From Phoebastria nigripes (Eukaryota; Chordata; Aves; Procellariiformes; Diomedeidae), in NCBI GenBank assembly GCA_035582835.1, contig JAYKAV010001831.1, positions 318,373 through 382,372 on the forward strand: DNA of 64,000 bases, given 5' to 3'. The notes beneath the pieces are model-generated. The model had not been told where the DNA came from and made no database searches. It saw only the letters and a program-made list of their open reading frames with translations. This document shows positions 28,309 through 39,612 of this stretch, one piece after another. Numbering within the stretch: the stretch's first letter is position 1; every line of letters starts with the position of its first letter. Both the position numbers and the translations under genes were made by a program.

Positions 28309-28362
28309 AAAAGGCACTAATTTGTCATAGCTGCTAAAAGGCACTTATTTGTCATAGCTCTC
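28309..28362. repeat. 27-bp tandem duplication
   Basis: AAAAGGCACTAATTTGTCAT at 28,309 recurs at 28,336 with one change (CTTATTT for CTAATTT), followed in both copies by AGCT. The period is 27 bases and the copies are nearly identical, so the duplication is fairly recent. It lies about 225 bases upstream of the candidate signal-peptide exon at 28,587. Confidence 0.9.
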
Positions 28363-28586
28363 TGCCAGAACACATTTAAATGATTTGAAAATAGGCTTGG
28401 CGGAGTGGCCATAAGAGGGGTGAATTAGTTCTGTGTACGGCAGCGGCAGGTTGGCCCAGCAGACTTCTTCTGACCCAGAAGGATCCTGAGTCACTGCAAT
28501 CTGTTCTGTGGGAGATGGAAGGCAGTACGACCTGGCTCTTGGACACATTTTCAGCAGTCGTGAGAAAACAGCCTGTGGGCTAAGTG

Positions 28587-28683
28587 ATGCTATGGTTCTC
28601 CATGCTATTCCTGGCCTTGTGGGCTGTGGCGCTGCAGCAGATGGTTCTTGTCCAGTTGGGTGGATTTGAAAGATCAGAACAAG
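28587..28683 (+). CDS. Candidate first coding exon with signal peptide
   Basis: From an ATG with G at -3 the frame gives MLWFSMLFLALWAVALQQ followed by MVLVQLGGFERSEQ, 32 codons plus one base. It then meets an almost ideal splice donor, CAAG|GTAAGCA, at 28,683/28,684. The first 16 residues are a typical hydrophobic signal-peptide or signal-anchor core, without the usual N-terminal lysine or arginine. The frame also stays open past the donor to 28,796, but that extension is Lys/Arg/Gly-rich and then Phe-rich and looks intronic. About 200 bases upstream are slightly GC-enriched, as a 5' UTR could be, but I see no TATA box. Two phase-compatible acceptors lie downstream, at 29,305 and 44,975. The protein is not recognised. 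Chance remains a serious alternative. Confidence 0.25.
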
Positions 28684-29304
28684 GTAAGCACAGGAAAGGC
28701 ACTCAATTGAGGGGGAGAGGGGAAGGAATGAAGAGGGATAAACAGGCCATGTTTATTTTCTCCTTTTTCTTTGATGCTTTTCCTTTCTATCTTTAAATTC
28801 TGTATAAATATATATAAATATCTTAACAAGTAAACAGTAAGACCATTTTGGCGGGGGAGGAGGACAACAAAAACCTACCGTTAATGTTTCCATACTCAGC
28901 TAATTTCTGACTGTTTGTATTTACTTGGAGAATCTTCAGTTGTGTTCATAAACTCCTCCTCCACAAACTTCTCAAATGTGTTAGTAGCTAAAATGAATTA
29001 ATACTAGCTTTGTAGTGTCACAGAACACAAATGGGAAAGCCAGAAAGAGAGCCTGGAACTTCTTAAACATATTTGTTTTTTTTTAAATACAGTCTTTTTG
29101 GTATTTAAATACAAGACTTTCTACAACCATAAAATCTGGCTTCTCAGGACTTAAGTGTTTGAGGAAATATAAAGTCTAACTTACAAAATACTTGATACTC
29201 ATTTTATAATCTATTATGAAAAAAGTAGTAATTTTATTTCTGAGACTTGCTATAAAATTCTTGACTAATGGGCCAGACATACTTCGAAATACTTCTTTTT
29301 GCAG

Positions 29305-29456
29305 CCACCGACAGAGACATAGCTCCAGCTTGCAGCATTCATCTTCTGGACTGCACAAATTTTCTGTGCATGGAACAGCTATTTTTACCTTGTTTAGACA
29401 GAGTTTGGTGGGGGGAGAGTTATGTTGTGAGCTTTTTAGATAGTTTGGGATTTTAA
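29305..29456 (+). CDS. Possible second (terminal) exon, Cys-containing
   Basis: A pyrimidine tract ending TTCTTTTTGCAG precedes 29,305. Two bases plus 49 open codons follow, ending in TAA at 29,454-29,456. The phase fits the spare base at the end of the candidate exon at 28,587-28,683, across a 621-base intron. The predicted tail includes ACSIHLLDCTNFLCMEQLF and then a further Cys, giving four cysteines; together with the upstream signal peptide this would be an 82-residue secreted peptide. There is no family match that I know, and no AATAAA closely follows the stop. This is a weak candidate. Confidence 0.15.
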
Positions 29457-29623
29457 AGTGGGAATTCTAGTTTCCCAGCAGTGCTTGCTATGTAATTATT
29501 GTCATCGATAGCCTGGAAGCATTCGGTAATGTTTTGGTTCCTTTAGAGAATCTCCACGTTCCGGAGAATATCAGCTTGAGAAATACGGATAAAATCTATG
29601 CTAAGTCTAGTCAGGTTCTTTTT

Positions 29624-29625
<2 letters not shown>

Positions 29626-29703
<78 letters not shown>
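29626..29703. repeat. 78-bp uninterrupted poly-T tract
   Basis: Seventy-eight consecutive T, preceded by TTCTTTTTTC and followed by AATTAGC. This is far longer than any other homopolymer in the window. It could be the poly(A) tail of a minus-strand retrocopy whose body would lie to the right, but the sequence there carries no recognisable AATAAA next to the tail, no obvious target-site duplication and no gene-like frame. Slippage expansion is the simpler reading. The exact length may be a sequencing estimate. Confidence 0.97.
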
Positions 29704-29707
<4 letters not shown>

Positions 29708-30886
29708 AGCTATAAATACTCTACTTTCTGCAGACTTTTTCACCACTGTGCATCTGACACAAGTCAGTTATATTGCTGTACACGTTTAAATGGTCTATTA
29801 CCAGTCTGCTGCCAGGCACTAATAAAAATATATTAACCCGCTGATCAAATTTTATTTTTCTCATTTTCTTTCTAGGCAGTTTATGGTTCCACAGGATTCT
29901 TTAATTCACAGTCATGATGCACTGTTAATAGGCTTTAGTGTCTTCTTGGCTCCGTGCCAAGCAGAAGTCTCAGCTATCTTTTGAACAGCTGTATGTGTAG
30001 CAAATACCTAGCACTGGGACTCCTGATAGAGCTGTAAATGTGGGGAAATGGGACAAAATTTGTTCGACGTATTGCAGTTCTTTATACGTAAATTTACCCA
30101 TAAGAAGAAGAAACATATTTGCCAACAAAACATCATTTGTATAAACTTGGTCTTACTCTATTTTAAACCCCTTGGATTTGTGTATTGAAACTTATCTGGA
30201 AGGGAAAAGAAAATTAGCCATTTATATGGTCATATCACAGTGATGTGAAAAAGTTGAGATGTGGATAAGGAAGATTACTGTATTTACAACGTATAATTCA
30301 TTATACTAATATATACTGGGAAAGAGATTAGTCAAAAAATTCTAAATTTTCCATAATTCCAAATTATTGTAATTTACTGCTTCCCAATATTTGACCTAAA
30401 AAGAGACAGGTTATCTTTGTCTTCAGGGCAAACCAGCCCTCCACACCTTTTTCTGTTGTTACCTGCCTGGCAGTCTAACTTTTGGCTAGTTAACTGACTG
30501 AAAGCCTGCATGCATTCACTCCTTTATAAGGAATTTACTGGATAGCTAGGCGATAAGCACTAATAATTCCCCATGTTTTCCAAAACGACAAGGACCTAAG
30601 AAAAACCCAGAAAAATGTCACAGCTCCTCACCAACTCGCCTGTCTCATTCCCTTTCTGGGGTCACAAGATGTGCCAGATCCAGGTGCTGCCAGAGCCCAT
30701 TTGTAAGTGAATCTATTTTAGGCTATTTTAGGAGACAGCTTCTGTGTAGAAATGACAAGTTTCCTGAACTTCTCCAAGGCACAGACTCAGAAAAGAACAA
30801 GTCTGAGCTGGTGTCAGTTCCTAAAAAGAAGCGTTGTTTTTCTTCTGGCTAGCCATTACCTGGCTGAGCTTATTCCAACATACTTT
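29704..30886. other. Unique non-coding stretch
   Basis: AT-rich sequence. A very good acceptor-like tract (TTTTCTTTCTAG) ends at 29,875 and is followed by 34 open codons and a stop, but there is no donor and the peptide is not recognisable. Between 30,600 and 30,840 two overlapping frames are open together, so neither is persuasive. Confidence 0.45.
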
Positions 30887-30903
30887 GGGTGGGGGTGGGT
30901 GGG
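30887..30903 (+). other. Compact G-quadruplex motif
   Basis: GGGTGGGGGTGGGTGGG: four G tracts of three or more joined by single-T loops. From known folding rules, one-base loops favour a very stable parallel quadruplex. It sits in otherwise AT-rich DNA on the + strand, so it would also form in RNA if the region is transcribed in that direction. Confidence 0.8.
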
Positions 30904-31528
30904 AAGAATTGGAAAAAATTGCTTGCAAGTCAGAAGTGAAGTATTTACTCACCTGAGTGGGACTGCTCACAACTGGTAATCAAACACTTGATGAAATAAC
31001 TTGCCAATTTCAGGATTTTAATCTCTACTTTCAGCTTTCCATGTGTAAAACTGGGAAAATAATACTTACTTAGCTCACAGGGATATATGACATTTCCTTC
31101 ATTAATATCTCTAATGTCAGATGATATTCTTGCACAAAAGCCTTCTAGAATCCAACAATTCTTTTTGAGAAAGACATCTGGTGTCCCTATCGTAATTTGT
31201 ATCAATCTAGAGATTATTTATGCCTGCATAAGTGATGCCTGAAGTAGATGTGCCCTTAAAATGAAAGAAAGCAATATAGCAGTAAATAAACCAAATTTGC
31301 TGAACTCATAATACTCATGGGTTGTGTTTACAAAAAAGAAAAAAATTCCAAGATCTGAATTTTAATTTTATTGAAGACATGCTTTGAATGTTTTACCTTC
31401 TCTCTAACTATGGTATATGATTCTAGATAGTCTGTTAGCTGAATAGTAGGTCCTGTAACTGGGTATGAGGATGGTAAATGTTACCATATTGTTTTATTAG
31501 CCATGCTTTCAGGGAATGTCATGATGAT

Positions 31529-31624
31529 GATCTGCAAGTGGTAGTGGTATTGTTGAACTAGCATGAGTAATAAAGTGATTTGCAGTTGGTAGTGGCATTC
31601 TTGAATGAGCATGAATCATAAAAA
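31529..31624. repeat. 48-bp diverged tandem duplication
   Basis: Two adjacent 48-base units, 31,529-31,576 and 31,577-31,624. They share, for example, GGTAGTGG(T/C)ATT(G/C)TTGAA and (A)GCATGA(G/A)T. By direct comparison 37 of 48 positions match, so this is an old local duplication. Confidence 0.85.
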
Positions 31625-33304
31625 CTCTGCTCACGTTGAAGCTTTTTCAGATTAAGGTGGGTCTGAAAGACAGGGAGTAATATGGTATTCTTTTAACAAC
31701 TCAGTACCATTTGCAAAATACAATTTTTTTTAACTGCTGGATTGTGTCCCAAAATACGGGCTTTATGGAATGAGAGCTTTCAGCTGACTTCTGAAATGAA
31801 TGGGAAACACTGGAGATAAACAAGTAGCTGTAACGGAAGGTGGAGTTCTCATACAATAATGCCTCATATCAGCCTCTTGCAATTTCCAATAAACAAAACT
31901 AATCTGAAACTAATCATGATCTGAACTTTTGCTTTGAGTTCTACATCTTTCCTTCTGTCTTGACATGTTCCTAATGGAGCATGTCTTTCTTTTGCTGCCT
32001 CTTGCCTCTATCCTTCACCATTTCTTCACCTGTTCCTACTTCCTGGGCTCTCTTTTGAGCTGAATTAGGGAAGAGAGAAAACGTTAATAAAAAAACAACT
32101 GTGTAGTCCCTTTAGCTCTTTTTACTTCCATTTCTGCTGGCCAAACTTGACTTAATTTTGATGTATGCCCACAAGTGGAGCTCCAGTCACCATGCATTTC
32201 TGGAGGGCTTCAGTCCTGCATCATTCGCCTTTGTCCATGAGTCACATGGACAATTCTACTGTTACGGTGAAGTTTGAATAGCAAATGAAGCAGACTGAGC
32301 TCATGGCCAGTGAACGCAAAGAAAACTTCCCCCCCTTGCTCCAGCTGGCCAGTCAAAGCAAAGAAGGTGATCCTTTACCCCTGGAGTCTGGAGTAAACTT
32401 TCTCCTGTTTGACTGCTGCAGATATGCCAAATTCTCATCCTTCATCCTAGCTGCAGCTGGATATTAGGTTGTCACTGGGAGCCAAAGGTGGGCTGGCAGC
32501 TACCCAAATGAAAGCTTTACCCTGCACATGTATTTTAGACAAGTTCAGTCAAAAGTTTGCTATGACTTTGACTTTGAACTCCAATCAGGAAGGAAGTGGC
32601 AGGGCTTTCTGGGAAAGCCTGATCAAGAAGCTGAGCGTAACTGTACAGCTGCGATACACCAATACTCTGCATACAATTTAATTATTATAATCTGTAGCAA
32701 CAACCTTTAAGATAGGGCATTTTTTTGTTTGAAAGCTAGTATCAAAAAATCATTTTCTTGGTCACCAGAGCAGAACAAAGCAGACATTCCAAAACCCAGA
32801 ATATAATGAAATTATTGAAAATTAATTGTCACACAATTACCTGTGGGGTACTTTCGCAGTACAGACAACTCTGAAAAGTGGAGCTGTCAAACATCTCAGC
32901 TGTGTATGGCTGTAGGGAGAGTTTCAAAAGCACAGGTGTCACTATGTCCAGTTGCAGGTTGGCAGTAATTAGCAGCTGGCCTAACTGCTTACTTGCTGTT
33001 AAAATCTATGCCTTTGTCGTTAATTCTAAATAGGGTCAATAAATTGTTTTGGTCTATCAGACCAGGTTTTGCTCTTAGCAGTAATACTAATGAACTGCAA
33101 CTCTGTAAATGTCATGGGAGACTGCTGCTGCCCCTCTGCTAACTTGCAGGTCAGTCCTAGGGAACGACCCACTGTTAGTTTTCCAAAGGGACCAATTTCT
33201 TGTCTACAGTTCTATAGTTTCAAAAATTGTATTTGTACTAGTCTAATGGATTTGTTAAATTGTCTCCATTTCATGGATTTATAATAGCAAATGTGCTCTA
33301 ATAC

Positions 33305-33405
33305 ATTTTTAATTAGTTGATGAAAATTAAATTATTAATTTGAGGTTATCTTTTGTGAAGCAGATGAAATTAGGACAGGAATAATCAAACATTAATTATC
33401 GAAGA
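33305..33405. promoter_or_regulatory. Homeodomain-site-rich AT segment
   Basis: A cluster of TAAT-core words: TTTTTAATTAG, AAATTAAATTATTAATTT and AACATTAATTATCG, with a GACAG (MEIS/TGIF-like) word between them. Such clusters occur in conserved developmental enhancers but also arise in plain AT-rich DNA. Conservation across birds would decide. Confidence 0.2.
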
Positions 33406-35138
33406 AGATTTTACTGATAAGCTGTCTGCTGAACATGTTATACTGCAGATATGTGATAGGGAAAATAAAACTTTCCTTTCGTAACTTCAACTCCAAAACA
33501 GGTAAACTGTAGCTAAATGACTTGCCATAGTCCTTAAGCGTAAGCTGCAGGTGAGCTTTCCAAAGTAAATCCCATCTTTTTCCTGTGAACTGTGTTTTTT
33601 TTAATTGGAGGAAACCTCCTTATCAACATTGAATTAACAGAGATGCAAATGCTTGTTCCATATATTTTTTCTGTGGTACTGCTTTAAGGAGTAGATAACT
33701 TTTAATTGCCTTACTTGTGTACAGAAACACAGTAGTTCAAGGTTTATTTAATATACATCTGACATTATAGCGCTATAAAACTGAGTAGTTTATAGAGGGT
33801 GGTAGTCTCTTATGGTACAAGATTGGTGGCATACCCCCTTTTATTGCAAATACTGACAATAGATTTTAGTTTTGGGGTTACCAGCTTGCTGATTCTCTTT
33901 GCTTTCACCTCAACTTTCCTGCTATTGGTAGTTGGCTGTCAGTGCAGCTCTACATTGTTGTTGGTTTTCAAAAATCATCTGAGGAAAGATAGTGTGTTTT
34001 GCTTGATTTGTACATGAGGAATCATAGTACACATACATTGGCAAGGGATTCATGAAGTTAGAGCATAAATATCAAATAGGAGGATTTTCTCTTGAGCGAA
34101 AAATCACCTGCTGTCCAGTAGGACAGCCACATAAAAAGCATTCAAGTATGAGCAATCTGGCTAAACCAGTGACAGAGAATTTAAAGTGTTTTCTGAACTG
34201 AAAACTGTTGTACTGGATAGCCAGAGAGCTGAGCCATCCCCAGGTGGACTTGGAAGCATCCAACCCAAATATGAAAAGGAGAGTTAGCTTCCAAAATAAA
34301 TTATTAGGAGTAGACATTTGTAGTAGACAAAGCCAAATATGTTTTCCCTCTTCTGCTTTTATATCAACAGATGATGGAAGTTACTTAGTTTATACTGAAA
34401 ATGTTGGAATGTGATAGTCGAGCAGAGTTGTCACACCTGTGTTATGCTTTCCTGGTCGTCTAGACATTCCAGCCTCCGTTCATTCCTGCGGATCTGAATC
34501 CATCACCTGTGCTTAATACTTAACGTCTGTTGAAAAAAGTAAATACTCCAAATGGTATGTCATGTACATGCTCTTCTAACTTCAAACAGGCCTTTAATTC
34601 TCTTGGGTTATGTGAAGTATATTGGTGTCAAGATAGAAAGATTACTTTCAAGAACCAGGTGTTCATTCTCTGAGATTTTTTTTTATAGACCTACCCATAC
34701 ATCTCCTGCTGTTTTCAGCTACATCAGAGTGAGGAAGCGTGTATTTTTGGCTATGGTACTGCAAGCTTTTCAAACATATCTATGAAGGATGCTATCCAAT
34801 TTGCTGTAATGATTGTCCGTTTGTATGTCCTTCTTTGTTGCAATGTGGCTTGCAACAGCTAACTCAATTTCCTTCTCTTGAAAATGAATCTTATTCCATC
34901 TTTGAAAAGATAAATTTATTCTTTGTACTTGAGATACTCATACCACAGTTCACTCCTCTATTCCGTACCTCAGTCATCTATCATCTTTCCAAAGCTTCAA
35001 AACCCTCAAGACAGTACAATGCACGTCAGATGTGAGAAGAGTGCTGTCTCAGTAAGATTGACCTGATCAGGAAAATTCCTTTCTTCTTCTCTTCTCCTCC
35101 CCTTTCACCCGAAATGACTCCTTCAGGAAACATCCAAT

Positions 35139-35209
35139 CCTTCTGTAGCTCAGTGGATCAAAGTGCTGTATTGTTGGATCTTAATCACAAATGAATGGCT
35201 CCAGAAGGG
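35139..35209 (+). pseudogene. tRNA-like fossil
   Basis: CCTTCTG at 35,139-35,145 pairs perfectly with CAGAAGG at 35,202-35,208, like a seven-base acceptor stem, and one discriminator-like base follows. The total length of 71 is right for a tRNA. Directly after the first arm comes TAGCTCAGTGG, a full match to the internal A-box consensus and to the usual TA-GCTC start of the D arm; the other D-stem strand GTGC pairs at three of four positions. The 5' end and the stretch ATGGCTCCAGAAGG resemble vertebrate tRNA-Tyr (CCTTCGATAGCTC at the start, CCGGCTCGAAGG at the end). However, there is no B-box (GGTTCGANTCC), no T arm and no clear anticodon stem, so it is not a working tRNA. It could be a decayed tRNA copy, a tRNA-derived SINE head, or chance. 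Confidence 0.35.
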
Positions 35210-38200
35210 ATCAGAGCTCTCTTTGTTCATTAGAGGCTTCTAGGCCAAAACCAGTGCCAGCAGCCATAAAGGAAATATGTAAACCTCTATTTGGTCATTC
35301 AGTGAACCATGTAACTCTAGGCTTGACCTCCACTTCTTTGCACAAACTTCCTTCTGCAGGAAGGTGGCCTAGATCATGGTCCTAAAATATATTAATGCTA
35401 GCAATTGTACGGAAGGGGATTTTTTTTTTCTCCTGTTTGATGATACTAATTTTTCTCCTGACGGTTTCCTGCTTCTGAATATCCTCAGCTTTAAGTACAA
35501 ACTAGAATTCAAAATGTTCCAGATTTTTCTGTATCAGATAGAGGCACAGTCTATATCACTGTGGTATCAGAGTGTCTCGCAATCTGTATTGTTAAAAAAA
35601 AAAAAAAAAAAAAAAAATCCTACAAACCGCTGTTAGCTGGGAGAGGTGGTGTTGCCCTCTGCTCTCCCCTCTGATTTGGAAGGGTGCCTGTTGTGAGATT
35701 AGTAGCATGCAGCCAAGCCCGGTGCACTATGGAGAGGTCTGAACAGTAGCTGTTTCTACCAGCATAAAGAAATAGCTTTAAAATATGTTTGAATGGGCAA
35801 TGAGTAATTAAATTAAATAGTACTATTCTCTCGCAAAGAATACTTACAAGAAGAAATCTAAAAGCTTTTTGAATTGTGCCTGTTATGTTGTTATTTCCAA
35901 CAGACAACTCCTGTTTTACTCTCTCCCCCTTGTCCTCACTTTTCCATGCAGTCAATCGTTCACTTGTATATATTGTTCAGTTTGCACAGGTGTGTGATTA
36001 CAACGAACTTCAGTCTAACTTGAGTGGTGAAAATGTACTATGCACAAGTATGTGCCAATGTCAAAGTATAAGACCATAGATGTTTTTTTCTTCCTGTAAA
36101 ATGGGTTTCTGTTGCACTCGATGTGTAGGTGTCTCCACAGATTGGGACTGGTAATAGGTAGATGAACTGTTCGTGAAAAAAAATTAACTTGACCAAGTGT
36201 TTTTTCTTCTTTATAGCTCATCAAGATGTTGGGAGTGCTTAATGAGGTGAAACAGTATTGGATGTGACATTAACAAGACATTGTATTTCTCCTCTTGCTT
36301 CAGTTGGGCATTTTTGTGCAGCCATTTTAATGATAATGTCACTTTATCTTTTTATATGGTACAAATTGAGATGTTCTTCTTGCATGCAGACTAATGTGTA
36401 GTTGATAGCTGAACTGCAATCCTGTATCTTTCTTACACTGTTGTATCAAGCGTAAATTACATAACTGATAATAAACTTACTGTCATCTCTGAACATTAGT
36501 AGTGAAAGGAAGATAGAGAATGAGAAGTTGCATGTCATCCAGGGTGTTTGTGCACAACAACACAAGCGTTGTTGTTTATTGGGTTGTCTGTTACTGCCGT
36601 GCTTTAAAATGTCATCCAGTGAAGAAGGAAAACCAAATGACTTAGCTGATCAATCATATACTGTGGATAATGAAAAGCAAATAATTGAACTGTTCATGTT
36701 TACCCTTTAGGTTAGAAAATTCACTGTGCGAAGTAAATGACTGTGTGTGTTCACAGAAATAAGGATTGGTTTATATATGACTTGTGAGTGTACAGGCTAT
36801 ATTAGTAGAATGATGTAACTTCAAATATAGTTTCATTGACTTTTTATCTTCATATACTGTATCCATAAATACAGACAAGGCTAAAAGGGAAGTGCTTAGT
36901 GTTTTAACTAGCACTTATGGTAAAATTCACAAAAGTCACAAAATTCACACATGTTAACCTTTAATAAAAAATGGAATATACAAATCCTCCTAGAAGCATT
37001 ATGGTGTTCCATGTGTTTTGTATAAAATAAGCAGAACTGCTCTCTCCCCTTCCCCAAGAGTTGTGAATTGTGAAGATCCAATCAGACCACCAGCCAGTGG
37101 ATTTTTTTCTAGGATCCAGTTGTACTTGTTTGTCCTGCATTTGTCTTTAATCTAAACCCCGTTGATTGCATTTATACCTTCTTTTTACTGATAGATCCTG
37201 TTAATGCATTTTAACTCTTATCAAGGGAACAAATGAACCATTTTTTGTTTCCTGAGACAAATGTCACTGTTTCATCTTGATTTTTCTGAGCATTGTCCCC
37301 TTTTCAGTATACTCTGCTTCAAGCGCCATCAAGTCCATTTGCACATTTGTGCTTTCTAGTTGGCAAACATCAAGCTGATATGCTACCAGCTGTGCTGGAA
37401 TTTTTTTCTTTTAATATAATGTCATTTCTGCTGTGATGGATTAGACATCTTTAGAAGCAGGATGTTTTATTGCTTGTAAGTCATCTAAAGCCATTTTATG
37501 TGGTTGATCTCTTCACACCTCTCTCTACTTCCCCTCTCCAATTCCTGCTGCACTGCCTGTGGTCTGACTGACATGATGATGACACTGTCCTTTCTATTAA
37601 TCTGTCTACAACTGGGCTTATAAAACAGCATGGCTGGTGGCACTCTTCACTGGATGTTGAGTAAACTGCTGTACAATGTGCAAATACTTCTTTATTTGAA
37701 GTCTGAGAATTTGATTCTTCTCCAAAACAGTTTTGCAGTAGGCAGCATAGTATCTTTTCCAGCTTTTTTGGAGCAACGTATAAAACACTTTATTTGTTGT
37801 ATTGATTTTTTAAAAAACTATTGTTAGTGCTTCATCTTGTAATGATGTCATTTCTTTTTTGAGAGGACAATTGGAAATATTCCATTAGTAAGATTGAAAA
37901 TCTTAGCTGTTACCAAGTAGATTTTTTTTTGGTTTAAGTCGCTAAAGCATCTGTGAATTATTAGCAACGTACCGTTAGTACACTGATTCATTATAAACCA
38001 ATAGAACCATTTTCCAGTTACGAAAGCAAACATAAAACATTACTTTGCAATTTCTAGTCTGTTCAGTAACCCTGGCATGGTCTATCTGTCCATATTTATA
38101 GGACCATGCTAAACATTGAAATCTAAAATGTTATTGAAGAACATATTTTTAGCTTTGTGGTTTTTGGGGGTTTTTGGGGTTTTTTTTAATATATTCAACT

Positions 38201-39514
38201 CCATGGCCTCCTTGCAATGGTTTCTTCTTTTTCTTTGAAATCTGGACCACTGTAAAGTTGAAAACTGAGTCCCTGAGCTGGAGATTGAGGAATATTCAGT
38301 AGCCTGTTGCTAGTTATCCCCTTCTCATGCCACCTGCTGCCTAAAAGGCATAACAAAATAATAATACTAAATCTATCTGGAAGTGTCAGGTGTAAAACCA
38401 CAACATAGTGCTACTTTCAGACTATAGAAAAATAGCAACTCAGATTTATTTTTTGTGCTTATGGCTGAAAGGTGTTCTATTTGTTGTTTTATTGTCTTTG
38501 TACTACTTTGGAGCTGCACAGGCGATGGTGGAATAACACTAGATCCTATACCATACATCTTGGCATAGAAATGGCAGAATGGATTAATCGTATTAAACCT
38601 TTCAATTACTGCCCTAGAAATGACTATTTGTTCTTGATGAGTTTCTCATGCAAGTAACCCTCGACCTCATAAAATACTAAACTCATACTGAAACCTATGT
38701 TTTATAATGCCAGATTTTTTTCCCATTTTCAGTTTACGCAGTTAACTTGTATCAAGTTTAAAAATAATGCTTTAAAAGAATCAATTTCACGGTGAATGCA
38801 TCTAGTCAAACAAGTCATTTAAACAACATCTTACTCATGTGTAGCAGACTGTTTTACAAGTAACTGAGAGTTTTACAAGCCTGTGTTTCAGACAGGATAA
38901 TTGGTTGTTTCTTACATGTGAGTTTGGGACTTAAACTCATTAACTTCAATATACAGAACCTTTCCTGGCCTGGTATGGCATACTTATTTAAGGTCTTTTT
39001 AGCTGTAGTCATAAGTAATAGTTCATTATCAAGAAGTGGTAAAATGGTACAAATTTCGAGTATGTTCTCAAAAAGCTAGTGATACACACTATAAACTTTT
39101 AGCTTGTCACTAGTAGTCAGCAAACTTATCATATGGTGATTTCTAGTGTAAAGAAAACTCGATTAGTAATTGCAAATGTGCAGAATTAAGACTTATCTTG
39201 AGCACTAGAACCCCCAAATTTAAAGAGGTGATTATAGCTTCATTAGACCACAATTTTGAATAGGTAGGTTACTCTGTGAGTGGAGGGTGCTTAGAAAAAT
39301 CTGTTGCATTAAGGTATTTTAGTAAACTGATACTAATCTTCTCATCCTCTTAAAAAATTAATGTCAGCTATATATTTGCTAGATACAATTTCCTTTCCAG
39401 TGAGAAGCTTACCCCAGGTGTAACGCTAAGACCTGTTGGTAAAACTGCGAGTCAGATTCAGAGGTAAAGGGAAGTAGCTGCCTGTCAGCTTGCAGAAACC
39501 GGGTTTCCCTTTCT
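35210..39514. other. Unique non-coding stretch
   Basis: AT-rich sequence with a 24-bp A run (35,594-35,617) and a G/T-rich patch near 38,160. A short frame beginning MSSSEEGKPNDLADQSYTV at 36,609 has a charged, protein-like composition but no donor or acceptor that frames it, so I do not call it. Confidence 0.5.
35594..35617. repeat. 24-bp poly-A run
   Basis: Uninterrupted A run following TGTATTGTT. There is no AATAAA in the 40 bases before it, so it is more likely a simple repeat than a retrocopy tail. Confidence 0.95.
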
Positions 39515-39612
39515 GCTGGAATCACTTGATGAATACCTGCTTTTGTTTTTCATTGATACAATCATAAAAATTGGGGCATCACCAGGACATATTCTTCCTG
39601 CCTTCAGGTGCT
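39515..39612 (+). mobile_element. Short old CR1 3'-tail fragment
   Basis: ATCACTTGATGAATACCTGC near 39,522 followed by TTTTGTTTTTCATT, and later TTGGGGCATCACCAGG, resembles the 'atcacttgatgattacctgttctgttcatt...ctctggggcacctgg' block near the 3' end of old sauropsid CR1 elements in the forward orientation. The match covers under 100 bases and has an insertion, so it is less secure than the copy at 22.7-23.1 kb. Confidence 0.45.

Larger units (their letters stand above)
30904..35138. other. Unique non-coding stretch
   Basis: AT-rich sequence holding a 48-bp diverged tandem duplication (31,529-31,624) and a homeodomain-site-rich AT segment (33,305-33,405). Frames at 32,285-32,710 overlap one another in several phases, and none has a matched acceptor and donor. 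Confidence 0.5.

Noticed and set aside
29534..29836. 100-codon + strand frame containing a long phenylalanine run
   Set aside because: It is only the translation of the 78-bp T tract.
30700..30842. Charged frame ending in a KKKR-type basic stretch
   Set aside because: An overlapping frame is equally open and no donor follows. The acceptor is weak.
32285..32374. Short exon-like stretch TELMASERKENFPPLLQLAS with a GT after it
   Set aside because: The sequence before it lacks a pyrimidine tract and the donor is poor.
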